Of a DNA stretch of 64,000 nt, positions 13,910 to 23,953 are shown piece after piece. Source of the stretch: Manis javanica. Its lineage: Eukaryota; Chordata; Mammalia; Pholidota; Manidae. A program made the position numbers and the translations under genes. The stretch lies in NCBI RefSeq assembly GCF_040802235.1, contig NC_133156.1, forward strand, positions 188,735,851-188,799,850. The letters run 5' to 3'. Within the stretch, counting starts at the first letter, position 1. Every line of letters begins with the position of its first letter. Below the pieces are notes generated by a model. The model was given only the letters and a program-made list of their open reading frames with translations, had not been told where the DNA came from and ran no database searches.

Positions 13910-14230
13910 CCATCCAACAACACTGAGCAGATGCACCAGACTCAGTGCTAAAGGCTGGAGATAAACCCTTATCTTCTTAGAGCTGACAACCTGGTCAGGG
14001 ATAAGTAACTGGCCCCTTTCCATAGCAGATGATGGCCATCAGCACCTGGGTTGGGTGGGCACAGAAAGGAGCGGAGTAGTCCAAAGAGGCTTCGTGGAGA
14101 CAGCAGGCAGAGCTGAGTTCTGATGGCAAAGTGAGTAAGAGAAGGGCATTCCAGGTAGAGGGAACAGCATGTGCAAACACACCGTGATGAAATAAACAAG
14201 AATAAACAGGAAGCTATGAAATAAAAGAAC
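13910..14230 (-). repeat. L2-type LINE fragment
   Basis: The order of 'ctcagtgctaaaggctggag', a 'cttagagctgaca' block and 'gggcattccaggtagaggga' followed by 'acagcatgtgcaaa' is what an old inverted L2 shows. It is heavily decayed and its limits are uncertain. Confidence 0.45.
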
Positions 14231-14247
14231 AATGATGAATGGCTACA

Positions 14248-14466
14248 CCAATAGTTCTCAACAGGAGTGACTGTCTCCCGGACATCTGGCAGCCTCTGGA
14301 AATTTTCCTTTTTATGTTTTTAGCTTATCACTACTGTGTATATGTATCTATATGGGTGGAAGCCAGAAACGCTGCTCCACACCTAACAATGCTCAGGACA
14401 GCCCCCCACAGCAAAGAATTGTATCTGGCCCCAGATACCAATAGCGCTGAGTCTGAGAAACCCTGG
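14248..14466 (+). repeat. MER20-like hAT-Charlie element
   Basis: It begins 'caatagttctcaacagga' and ends 'gctgagtctgagaaaccctg', which are imperfect terminal inverted repeats of the MER20 type. Inside are the expected 'acatctggcagcctctgga' and 'ctcaggacagccccccacag' blocks. The copy is nearly full length and non-coding. Confidence 0.75.
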
Positions 14467-14611
14467 ACTAGCTCAATAAACGTAACAACAGTACTTGCAC
14501 TTCATAGTGAGACAGGGAGGCAGCAGGGCATAACTCTTAACCAGTTAGAGTAGGTGTGGGCCCTGGAAAAGGACAAAGTCTTACAAAACAAGGTGCTTGA
14601 AACTGAAATAA

Positions 14612-15004
14612 TGTAACAGTTTATTCCCCATCGGGACCCAGTGGTATAGAACAGCTCATTGCTGGTGCTACAGAACAGCTCATTGCTCATGGTCGCGTAG
14701 GCCCATTAGTTTACAATAGAATATCCAGGAAACCTTCATAGACATAGGTTAAAATATAACTAGCATTCTGGCTGAATCTATAGAAAACTCCCATTGCAGC
14801 AAGCATAAATCCCTAGACACTGAGACCCCAAACGGCAACCTTGCCCCTCCCTGTACCTGTGGGGGGTTCCATACTTTCTCTTATCCTGAATAAAGCTCTC
14901 TCTCTCTCTGTAATTGAATAAAAAGCCTCTGTAAATCTCCTGCCTTGTCTGTTCACGAAGTTCATTCTCGGACTGTGTGACCAAGAACCCCGGAATCAGC
15001 ATCA
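14612..15004 (+). repeat. Short solo LTR, gammaretrovirus-like
   Basis: The segment starts TGTAACAG and ends AGCATCA. AATAAA signals lie at about 14888 and 14924. Its last 70 bases ('ctgttcacgaagttcattc' followed by 'accaagaaccccgg') resemble R-U5 of the gammaretroviral LTR at 27100-27159. The 4-bp flanks are ATAA on the left and ATAG on the right, one mismatch from a target-site duplication. No internal retroviral sequence is attached, so this is probably a solo LTR. The left boundary is the weak point. Confidence 0.5.
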
Positions 15005-15159
15005 ATAGTACTAGCACATGAACAGCTAGAGAGATCAGTGGAACAGCTTGGGAAGACTGGAGGTGTATTTAGTAGATGCTAAGGTGGCATACCAAATCAA
15101 GTGACTATTCAGTAAGTGGTGGTGAGATTCCTGGGTAGCCAGCTACAGAAAAGTTAATT

Positions 15160-15941
15160 TGGAATCATACTTCACACCATATCCAGAATAAACTCCAAAT
15201 GGATTAAACATTTAAATGTAAATGATAAAAACACTAAAGTAGGAAAAGAAGATGTGGGAGAATTCTTTTATTAATCTTAAAGTGGGAAAATCATTCCTAA
15301 TTTTGACTCAAAATCCACAAGCTATAAAATAACAAATTGATAAATTCAGCTAACAAAGGTAAAAAACGTTTAAGCTTCTGCATTCCAAACAAAAAAGTAA
15401 ACAAACTGTTTAGCAAAGTGAAAACAAGTGAAAATCTGGAAAGAACCAATGTAGCTCCCCAAAGGGCTAATCTCCTGAAATTATAGATACAGGAACAGAC
15501 CTCTAAAGAGCAATGAAAACAGCAAAGGATATGAAAAGGCAATTCACAGGAAGAAGAAAGAAATACAAAAGACTGTTAAACATATGAAAAGATGTTGAAC
15601 ACCTTCATGATAAGAAAAATGCAAATTAAAAGTCCTGAGCTGCCTTTTTTATGTTAACCTATCAGATTGGCGAAAACCCAAGTGGTTGGCTGAGAGGACA
15701 CAGACATTCCCCACAAAAATCTGGTGGGCCTGTCAACTGTACAGCCCCCAGAAGGGCAATTAGGCAATATTTATCAAAGTAAATGCATGTATCTTCTGGC
15801 CCAGCAGTCCCATTTCTTAGAGCTCACCCTACAAGTAGATATTTGCATCTATATGAAGTGACATGTGCACATGATTATAAACTGCAGCAGAAGTTTAGAA
15901 ACCATTTAAATGCTCATTAGTAGAGAACTGGTTAAATAAAT
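15160..15941 (+). repeat. Old L1 ORF2-3' fragment, left part
   Basis: The plus strand resembles decayed L1 ORF2 and 3' sequence: 'aatggattaaacatttaaat', 'aacatatgaaaagatgttg', then 'gcaatatttatcaaagtaaa'. Stops are frequent. It appears to resume at 17134 after the hAT element and solo LTR, so the hAT element inserted into this L1. Confidence 0.6.
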
Positions 15942-16077
15942 TAGGGGTCAACAAATTACCACTGAGGGGCCAAAGCTGGCCCTCTGCCGGTTTTTGTAGG
16001 GCCTGCAGCCAAGAAGAGTTTTAACATTTTTAAATGGTTGGAGAAAGTCAAAAGGATTATATTTTGTGATACATGAA
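15942..16077 (+). mobile_element. hAT-Charlie (MER3-like) element, left half
   Basis: It starts 'taggggtcaacaaattacc', a decayed terminal inverted repeat, followed by 'ggccaaagctggccctctgc' and 'ggtttttgtagggcctgcag'. The element is cut at 16077 by the solo LTR and continues at 16942. The family name is from memory. Confidence 0.6.
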
Positions 16078-16937
16078 TGTTAGGGAGGAAAATAGATATG
16101 GGCGGTGTGGAAAGAAAAAGGCCAGGAAAGTCTACTAAAAGACCTAAAGTTAATCAATTAAAACTCAAAAAGCCAGGAGCAAGTTGGCCTGGAATGTTTG
16201 AATATTCCCCAGGTAAAGGAGGGTACCTCAGCATAGCCCATGTCTTTACTAATGTGCTAATAAAAAACATCATGTGTTAATCATGCAGGCCCAGATTGTT
16301 TTTTTAACTTTACCTATATGCTGTTTTATTTCCTCCTTCTGGCCCTAATTAAGTAGTTTGTAACTTAGGCAACTAATTTAGCATGCAGGCCCAGCCATAA
16401 ACAACATAGTAAAAGGCAAGAAGGATCCCATCTTAAAGACTGTATTTTAATACCCAGGAAGTTAAAAATGTAAGATTCTTAACTTACTCTTTAGCAAACA
16501 GACATAACTCAGCCCACCTTGGGGCCTGGGCAGGAGTCTGATATGCTCCCAGACCAAGACGCTGGTATCCGAGGGAGAAATCAGAGCCAGAAGTTCCTTG
16601 TGTTAAGTTAATTCTAAGTATTCAAAGACTACTTAACAAGTCTGCAACCCCAGGCCTTAGTCACATTCCTAAAGAATCCTCAAAAGGGGGAACCCCCAGC
16701 CTTTCGGGGCGCTCCTCTCTCTGAGGTCGCCCGCATTTTCTAAGTGTGTAACCTTTTAATCCTAAAATTTATTCAACCTTTCAGGGTGCCTCTCCTTGCT
16801 GAGGTGGCCGTACTTTTTCTCTCTTTAAGTAACTTTAAATAAAACTTTTACTCTGCCTCACTACTGTGTCTCTGCCCTTCAATTCTTTGTTGTGGCAGGG
16901 ACAAGGACTGAGGAAAATACACAAAGCTCCCCCAACA
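16078..16937 (+). mobile_element. Solo LTR related to the outer ERV
   Basis: An 860-bp LTR begins TGTTAGGG and ends CCCCCAACA, which are inverted termini. It is flanked by a 4-bp direct repeat TGAA (16074-16077 and 16938-16941), as left by gammaretroviral integration. A polyadenylation signal AATAAA lies at 16838-16843. It shares blocks with the outer ERV LTR at 26351, such as 'gatatgctcccagaccaag' and 'ctcagcccaccttgggg', but with many differences, so it is an older member of the same family. No internal sequence remains, consistent with LTR-LTR recombination. Confidence 0.85.
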
Positions 16938-16941
16938 TGAA

Positions 16942-17133
16942 CATTACATGAAATTCTAACATCACTCTCCATAAGTAAAGTTTTATTGGAACACAGCTTT
17001 GCCCCTTTGTTTACACATTATCTGGTCTTCTTTTCCCCCACAACAGAGAGTAGAGTAGAATCCACAGACTGGATGGCCTACAAAACCTAAAATAGCTACT
17101 ATCTGGTCTTTTCCAGAAAAAGTTTGCTGGATT
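16942..17133 (+). mobile_element. hAT-Charlie (MER3-like) element, right half
   Basis: The block 'taaagttttattggaacaca' followed by 'gcctaaaatagctactatctg' and the end 'aaaaagtttgctggatta' complete the element begun at 15942. The terminal AGTTTGCTGGATTA is the inverted counterpart of the left end, with decay. Confidence 0.65.
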
Positions 17134-17450
17134 AGAGCATTTCCGTGCAACTGTGATGAAGTTCTTTATGCATTGCTAGGGAAAGGCTTCAGGGATGTTA
17201 TTACTAAATATTTAAAAAGCAGATGTAGCAAGTATGAACTGCATGTTACCTACCAGATGAAAAGGAGAGGTCACAGTGGTATGTTATTGAATATGTGTAA
17301 AAATTATCTGGAAGGAAATACAAGAAATTAGTAAACAGTGATTATCTCTAAGGGAGTATATGTGTGCACATAAATGTGTTATGTACTCAAAAAAGTAAAT
17401 TCAAAATAATTTTAACAGAATACACTGCACGAAGTGAGAACATGGATTTA
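17134..17450 (+). repeat. Old L1 3' fragment, right part
   Basis: This resumes the L1 broken at 15941: a 'gaaggaaatacaagaaattag' block is followed by 'aacagtgattatctctaagg', typical of an old L1 3' region. Confidence 0.5.
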
Positions 17451-17723
17451 GGCCACTGCAAGTGGTTGTGCCTGGCTGGAACAGAGTTTGCGAGCAGGGT
17501 TTGCAGGGTGAGGAGGCTGGAGATAGACAGGGCCTGGGCCTAAAAGTTTGTCTTTTCACAAATCCTGAGGACAAGGAGCAACAGGATAAATTTTTGTTTA
17601 AAATAATGAAATTCTGGAAATCAGAAAAGGGTGGTAGAAGCAGCTTGTGTGGGTAGGGTAAGAAGGGGATGGGAATCGGTGGCTGCCACTGGAGAAGGTT
17701 CTAGGAGGCTGGGGACCAGGGGT

Positions 17724-17736
17724 GGGAGACTTATTT
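17724..17736 (+). repeat. L1 target-site duplication, left copy
   Basis: GGGAGACTTATTT lies just outside the poly(T) end of the L1. The right copy at 25981-25993 is GGGAGGCTTATTT, one base different over 13. The pair fixes the ends of one insertion event. Confidence 0.85.
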
Positions 17737-17741
17737 ATTTA

Positions 17742-17751
17742 TTTTTTTTTT
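17742..17751 (-). other. Terminal poly(A) of the L1 composite
   Basis: Ten T on the plus strand are the poly(A) tail on the element's strand. An AATAAA signal (plus-strand TTTATT, 17770-17775) lies about 19 bases upstream on that strand, the normal spacing for cleavage and polyadenylation. Confidence 0.8.
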
Positions 17752-18715
17752 GAGAGAGCATCTCTCATATTTATTGATCAAATGGTTGTTAACAACAATA
17801 AAATTCAGTATAGGGGGGTCAATGCTCAATGTACAATCATTAATCCATCTCAAGTCTAATTCTCATCAGTCTCCAATCTTCTGAAGCATAACGAACAAGT
17901 TCTTACATGATGAACGAATTCTTACATAGTGAATAAATTCTTACATGGTGAACAGTACAAGGGCATTCATCACAGAAACTTTCGGTTTTGATCACACATT
18001 ATGACCTATAAACAATCAGGTCAAATATGAATATTCGTTTGATTTTTGTACTTGATTTATATGTTGATCCCACATTTCTCCCTTTATTATTATTATTATT
18101 TTTATTTTTAATAAAATGCTGAAGTGGTAGGTAGATGCAAGATAAAGGTAGAAAACATAGTTTAGTGCTGTAAGAAGGCAAATGTAGATGATCAGATGAT
18201 CAGGTGTGTGCCTATGGACTAAGTATTAATCCAGGCTAGACAAGGGCAGCAAAACATCCACGGATGCAGAAGATTTCTCTCGAAGCAGGGCGGGTGAGGT
18301 TCTGAGCCTCACCTCTGTTGATCCCCAAATTCTCACCTGATGGCCCCCCTGCGACTGTGCCTGTCTTAGGTTGTTCCTCCCTTGAGGAATCTTACCCGTC
18401 TCTGGCTAACCAGTTATCTTCCGGGGCCATACAGGGAAATGTAAAGTTGGTAAGTGAGAGAGAAGCCATATTGTTTGAAAAGGTTAGCTTTTTACTTCTT
18501 TGCAGATTTATGCCCTGTGGCTTCTATGCCCAGCACTTGTCTCGAGATATCTTTACCACCTGGAGGAATTATGATACTCGGTAAATTTGATATGAGGCAC
18601 GAATTCTATTTAAGGGTTGTACTTAGGAAGGAAGAAGAAAAGCTATACATGTAGCATATGGAAGGAAACATGGGAGGATTGATTATTTCTTTGACATATC
18701 TTCTTGTAGAGTACC
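17752..18715 (-). other. Non-coding end of the retroviral tail
   Basis: This is the sequence downstream of the env-TM remnant and upstream of the terminal poly(A), on the element's strand. I see no long frame and no clear LTR ends. A TTATT/TTTTA microsatellite lies at about 18085-18115. It probably derives from the 3' part of the same transcript that supplied the env remnant. Confidence 0.5.
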
Positions 18716-19168
18716 TTAAGTATGTATAGGTTTTAAACTACTAACTAATTTGCACACACATATTAACATAATAGGAATACGGTGACATAAACAAAGCAAA
18801 TCTATAATTACCATCCATCTCCAGTGAAGCCAAGAAAACCATTTAGGCACTCTAGGCATTTGTGAAAATTTGTCTATGATATGATGGATATTGTCCAACT
18901 GTGCTTGAACAGTCTGAGAGAAATCAGACAAATTAAAGCAGCCCATTTCTGGGATCTGTTCACATCCCATATGTTCTTTTAACCGTAGATAGTCTATAGT
19001 CATAAGATTTTGGAGTGCTACACCTTGCACCCCTCCCACCTCCTGGTTGAGTTCCAACAGTACAGATCCGGTCAAATTCGTTGTCTCACTGTATGCACAT
19101 GCCAGCCTAGACATCTCCCTCCTCATTCCTATGGCAAGTCCAGGAAACGGTGGGGTGGATGCAGCCAC
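18716..19168 (-). pseudogene. Retroviral env transmembrane-subunit remnant
   Basis: A 150-codon frame resembles the TM subunit of a retroviral envelope (membrane fusion at entry in a working virus). It shows an Ala-rich hydrophobic start in the place of a fusion peptide, a heptad-like stretch, an LQN-type immunosuppressive-domain position, then a C-X6-[G]C loop in which the first Cys of the usual CC pair is Gly, followed by CFNLSD. That CFNLSD block is the alpharetrovirus-like form of TM rather than the one in the ERV at 33826. A Trp-rich membrane-proximal part and a degraded anchor follow. No surface subunit is present. It lies inside the L1 composite's 3' tail and reads in the L1's direction. 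Which retroviral genus it came from is uncertain. Confidence 0.7.
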
Positions 19169-19204
19169 AACCGCAGCATCGTTCAGATCCCTGTGGAGGC
19201 TTTT

Positions 19205-19372
19205 TGATGATCATCCCCTGGCACAAGTCCTCCAGAGAGTGCTGATGCCGGAAGCTCCTCCTCATATCGTATCTTAGTTCATTTTCTGGGTATCCAAGCT
19301 AGGCCTTGAACTTCTGCATATAAACAAACAGACCCTTTGCCCACACTTTGACATGCCCTCTATACCACTGTG
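19205..19372 (-). pseudogene. Possible retroviral integrase C-terminal remnant
   Basis: Just upstream of the env-TM frame on the same strand, a frame with two stops reads with a GKGSVC block and then WIPRK, which resembles the end of the C-terminal domain in class II or lentivirus-like integrases. The pol end joined to the TM end, without a surface subunit, suggests a spliced or internally deleted retroviral RNA. This assignment rests on a few residues. Confidence 0.35.
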
Positions 19373-19406
19373 CAGAACTCATTGGAGGTCAGCACACAGT
19401 AACTGC

Positions 19407-19421
19407 TTTTTTTTTTTTTTT
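19407..19421 (-). other. Internal poly(A) tract 2 of the L1 composite
   Basis: Fifteen T on the plus strand mark a poly(A) junction between the 145-bp spacer and the retroviral segment. Internal poly(A) tracts like this arise by readthrough of an L1 signal into downstream DNA (3' transduction). Confidence 0.75.
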
Positions 19422-19566
19422 ATTAAGAAAAAGGAATATTATCAGAAAAGAGTACCTCCATAGCTGATCATCTGACACCCTTTAAGTGATCAACATTAAG
19501 GATATTTAAAGCATGCGTTGATCTTTGATTTACCAATAGTTTTATCCTATCAAGGAGTAATCCCCC
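19422..19566 (-). other. Spacer segment between two poly(A) tracts
   Basis: These 145 bases have no coding capacity and no family I recognise. Position between poly(A) tracts suggests a first transduced piece. Confidence 0.55.
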
Positions 19567-19601
19567 TTTTTTTTCTTTCTTTCTTTCTTTTTTTTTTTTT
19601 T
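19567..19601 (-). other. Internal poly(A) tract 1, end of L1 3' UTR
   Basis: A T-rich run with (CTTT)n on the plus strand marks where the L1 3' UTR itself ends. The ordinary L1 3' end of a related copy is seen at 59670. Confidence 0.7.
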
Positions 19602-19943
19602 AATTTTTAATCTATACTTACATGAAGAATACTATGTTTACTATGCTCTCCCCTATATCAGGTCCCCCCTAACAACCACATTACGGTTACTGTCCATCAG
19701 CTTAGCAAAATGTTGTAGAGTCACTACTTGTCCTCTCTGTGTTGTGCAGCCCACCCTCCCCTTTCTCCCTCCCCCCTCATGCATGCTAATCTTAATACCC
19801 CCCTTCTTCTTACCCCCCCTTATCCCTCCCTGCCCACCCATCCTCCCTACTTCCTTTCCCTTTGGTACCTGTTAGTCCATTTTTGGGTTCTGTAATTCCG
19901 CTGCTGTTTTGTTCCTTCAGTTTTTCCTTTGTTCCTATACTCC
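19602..19943 (-). other. L1 3' UTR
   Basis: This is a C/T-rich plus strand (G-rich on the L1 strand), as usual for mammalian L1 3' UTRs. It shares blocks such as 'tgtccatcag' and 'cacttgtc' with the truncated L1 at 59672, showing that the two belong to related subfamilies. Confidence 0.8.
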
Positions 19944-22900
19944 TCAGATGAGTGAAATCATTTGGTATTTCTCTTTCTCTGCTTGGCTTATTTCACTGAG
20001 CATAATACTCTCCAGCTCCATCCATGTTGCTGCAAATGGTTGGATTTTTCCACTTCTTATGGCTGAGTAGTATTCCATTGTGTATATGTACCACATCTTC
20101 TTTATCCATTCATCTACCGATGGACATTTAGGTTGCTTCCAATTCTTGGCTATTGTAAATAGTGCTGCAATAAACATAGGGGTGCATCTGTCTTTCTCAA
20201 ACTTGATTGCTGCGTTCTTAGGGTAAATTCCTAGGAGTGGAATTCCTGGGTCAAATGGTAGGTCTGTTTTGAGCATTTTGATGAACCTCCATACTGCTTT
20301 CCACAATGGTTGAACTAATTTACATTCCCACCAGCAGTGTAGGAGGGTTCCCCTTTCTCCACAGCCTCGCCAACATTTGTTATTGTTTGTCTTTTGAATG
20401 GCAGCTATCCTTACTGGTGTGAGGTGATACCTCATTGTAGTTTTAATTTGCATTTCTCTGATAAGTAGCGATGTGGAGCATCTTTTCATGTGTCTCTTGG
20501 CCATCTGTATTTCTTTTTTAGAGAACTGTCTGTTCAGTTCCTCTGCCCATTTTTTAATTGGGTTATTTGTTTTTTGTTTGTTGAGGCGTATGAGCTCTTT
20601 ATATATTCTGGACGTCAAGCCTTTATCGGATCTGTCATTTTCAAATATATTCTCCCATACTGTAGGGTTCCTTTTTGTTCTATTGATGGTGTCTTTCGCT
20701 GTACAGAAGCTTTTCAGCTTAATGTAGTCCCACTTGCTCATTTTTGCTGTTGTTTTCCTTGCCCGGGGAGATATGTTCAAGAAGAGGTCACTCATGTTTA
20801 TGTCTAAGAGGTTTTTGCCTATGTTTTTTTCCAAGAGTTTAATGGTTTCATGACTTACATTCAGGTCTTTGATCCATTTTGAGTTTACCTTTGTATATGA
20901 GGTTAGACAATGGTCCAGTTTCATTCTCCTACATGTAGCTTTCCAGTTTTGCCAGCACTATCTGTTGAAGAGACTGTCATTTTGCCATTGTATGTCCATG
21001 GCTCCTTTATCAAATATTAATTGACCATATATGTTTGGGTTAATGTCTGGAGTCTCTAATCTGTTCCACTGGGCTGTGGCTCTGTTCTTGTGCCAGTACC
21101 AAATTGTCTTGATTACTATGGCTTTGTAGTAGAGCTTGAAGTTGGGGAGTGAGATCCCCCCTACTTTATTCTTCTTTTTCAGGATTGCTTTGGCTATTCG
21201 GGGTCTTTGGTGTTTCCATATGAATTTTTGAATTATTTGTTCCAATTCATTGAAGAATGTTGCTGGTAATTTGAGAGGGATTGCATCAAATCTGTATATT
21301 GCTTTGGGCAGGATGGCCATTTTGACGATATTAATTCTTCCTAGCCATGAGCATGGGATGAGTTTCCATTTATTAGTGTCCCCTTTAATTTCTCTTAAGA
21401 GTGACTTGTAGTTTTCAGAGTATAAGTCTTTCACTTCTTTGGTTAGGTTTATTCCTATGTATTTTATCCTTTTTGATGCAATGGTGAATGGAATTGTTTT
21501 CCTGATTTCTCTTTCTATTGATTCATTGTTAGTGTATAGGAAAGCTACAGATTTCTGTGTGTTAATTTTGTATCCTGCAACTTTGCTGTATTCCGATATC
21601 AGTTCTAGTAGTTTTGGAGTGGAGTCTTTAGGGTTCTTTATGTACAGTATCATATCATCTGCAAATAGTGAGAGTTTAACTTCTTCTTTACCAATCTGGA
21701 TTCCTTGTATTTCTTTGTTTTGTCTGATTGCCGTGGCTAGGACCTCCAGTACTATGTTAAATAACAGTGGGGAGAGTGGGCATCCCTGTCTGGTTCCCGA
21801 TCTCAGAGGAAATGTTTTCAGCTTCTCGCTGTTCAGTATAATGCTGGCTGTGGGTTTATCATATATGGCCTTTATTATGTTGAGGTACTTGCCCTCTATT
21901 CCCATTTTGCTGAGAGTTTTTATCATGAATGGATGTTGAATTTTGTCAAATGCTTTTTCAGCATCTATGGAGATGATCATGTGGTTTTTGTCTTTCTTTT
22001 TGTTGATGTGGTGGATGATGTTGATGGATTTTCAAATGTTGTACCATCCTTGCATCCCTGGGATGAATCCCACTTGGTCATGGTGTATGATCCTTTTGAT
22101 ATACTGTTGAATTCTGTTTGCTAATATTTTATTGAGTATTTTTGCATCTACATTTATCAGGGATATTGGTCTGTAATTTTCTTTTTTGGTGGGGTCTTTG
22201 CCTGGTTTTGGTATTAGGGTGATGTTGGGTTCATAGAATGAGTTTGGGAGTATTCCCTCTTCTTCTATTTTTTGGAACACTTTAAGGAGAATGGGTATTA
22301 TGTCTTCTCTGTGTGTCTGATAAAATTCTGAGGTAAATCTGTCCGGCCCCCGGGTTTTGTTCTTGGGTAGTTTTTTGATTACCGTTTCAATTTCTTTGCT
22401 CGTAATTGGTTTGTTTTACTTTTGTGTTTCTTCCTTGGTCAGTCTTGGGAGGTGGTATTTTTCTAGGAAGTTGTCCATTTCTTCTAGGTTTTCCAGCTTG
22501 TTGGCATATAGGTTTTCATAGTAGTCTTTAATAATTCTTTGTATTTCTGTGGAGTCTGTCGTATTTTTCCATTCTCATTTCTGATTATGTTGATTTGTGT
22601 TGATTCTCTTTTTCTCTTGATAAGTTGTGCTAGAGGCTTATTTATTTTGTTTATTTTCTCAAAGAACCAGCTCTTTGTTTTGTTGATTTTTGCTATTGTT
22701 TTATTCTTCTCAATTTTGTTTATTTCTTCTCTGATCTTTATTATGTCCCTCCTTCTGCTGACTTTAGGCCTCATTTGTTCTTCTTTTTCCAGTTTCGATA
22801 ATTGTGATGTTAGACTATTCATTTGGGATTGTTCTTCCTTCTTCAAGTGTGCCTGGATTGCTATATACTTTCCTCTTAAGACTGCTTTCGCTGCGTCCCA

Positions 22901-23760
22901 CAGAAGTTGGGGCTTAGTGTTGTTGTTGTCATTTGTTTCTATATATTCCTTGATCTCTATTTTGATTTGTTCATTGATCCATTGATTATTTAGTAGCATG
23001 TTGTTAAGCCTCCATGTGTTTGTGAGCCTTTTTGTTTTCTTTGTAGAATTTATTTCTACTTTTATACCTTTGTGGTCTGAAAAATTGGTTGGTAGAATTT
23101 CAATATTTTGGAGTTTACTGAGGCTCTTTTTGTGAGCTAGTATGTGGTCTATTCTGGAGAATGTCCCATGTGCACTTGAGAAGAATGTATATCCTGTTGC
23201 TTTTGGATGTAGAGTTCTGTAGATGTCTATTAGGTCCATCTGTTCTAGGGTGTTGTTCAGTGCCTCTGTGTCCTTACTTATTTTCTGCCTGGTGGATCTA
23301 TCCTTCTGGGTGAGTGGTGTGTTGAAGTCTCCTAAAATGAATGCATTGCAGTCTATTTCCCTCTTTAGTTCTGTTAGTATTTGCTTCACATATGCTGGTG
23401 CTCCTGTATTGGGTGCATATATATTTAGAATGGTTATATCGTCTTGTTGGACTGAGCCCTTTATCATTATGTAGTATCCTTCTTTATCTCTTGTTACTTT
23501 CTTTGTTTTGAAGTCTATTTTGTCTGATATTAGTACTGCAACTCCTGCTTTCTTCTTACTGTTGTTTGCCTGAAATATGTTTTTCCATCCCTTGACTTTT
23601 AGTCTATGCTTATCTTTGGGTTTAAGGTGAGTTTATTGTAAGCAGCATACAGATGGGTCTTGCTTTTTTATCCATTCTATTACTCTGTGTCTTTTGATTG
23701 GTGCATTAAGTCCATTTACATTTAGGGTGACTATTGAGAGATATGTACTTATTGCCACTG
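19944..23760 (-). pseudogene. L1 ORF2 (endonuclease-reverse transcriptase), broken
   Basis: ORF2p nicks the target with an APE-type endonuclease and primes reverse transcription there. The endonuclease part (23760-22484) keeps a NVNGLN start block, a GDFN block and the SDH block. At the catalytic Glu of the QETHL motif the codon is a stop (23633-23635). A one-base frameshift lies near 22525, and further stops are at about 22416, 22032 and 20958. The RT part (22280-20958) has FADD intact. The C-terminal part (20924-19944) keeps the Cys-rich CX3CX7HX4C motif. The start is approximate because no clear ATG is visible upstream of 23760. Lesions are spread evenly, as expected for neutral decay. Confidence 0.9.
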
Positions 23761-23953
23761 CAGGCTTTAGATTCGTGGTTACCAAAGGTTCAAGGTTAGC
23801 TTCTTTAGTATCTTACTGCCTAACTTAGCTCGCTTATTGAGCTGTTGTATACACTGTCTGGAGATTCTTTTCTTCTCTCCCTTCTTATTCCTCCTCCTCT
23901 ATTCTTCATATGTTGTGTGTTTTGTTCTGTGCTCTTTTTAGGGGTGCTCCCAT

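Noticed and set aside
21439..21939. 166-codon plus-strand frame within the L1
   Set aside because: It is antisense to the RT domain of L1 ORF2.
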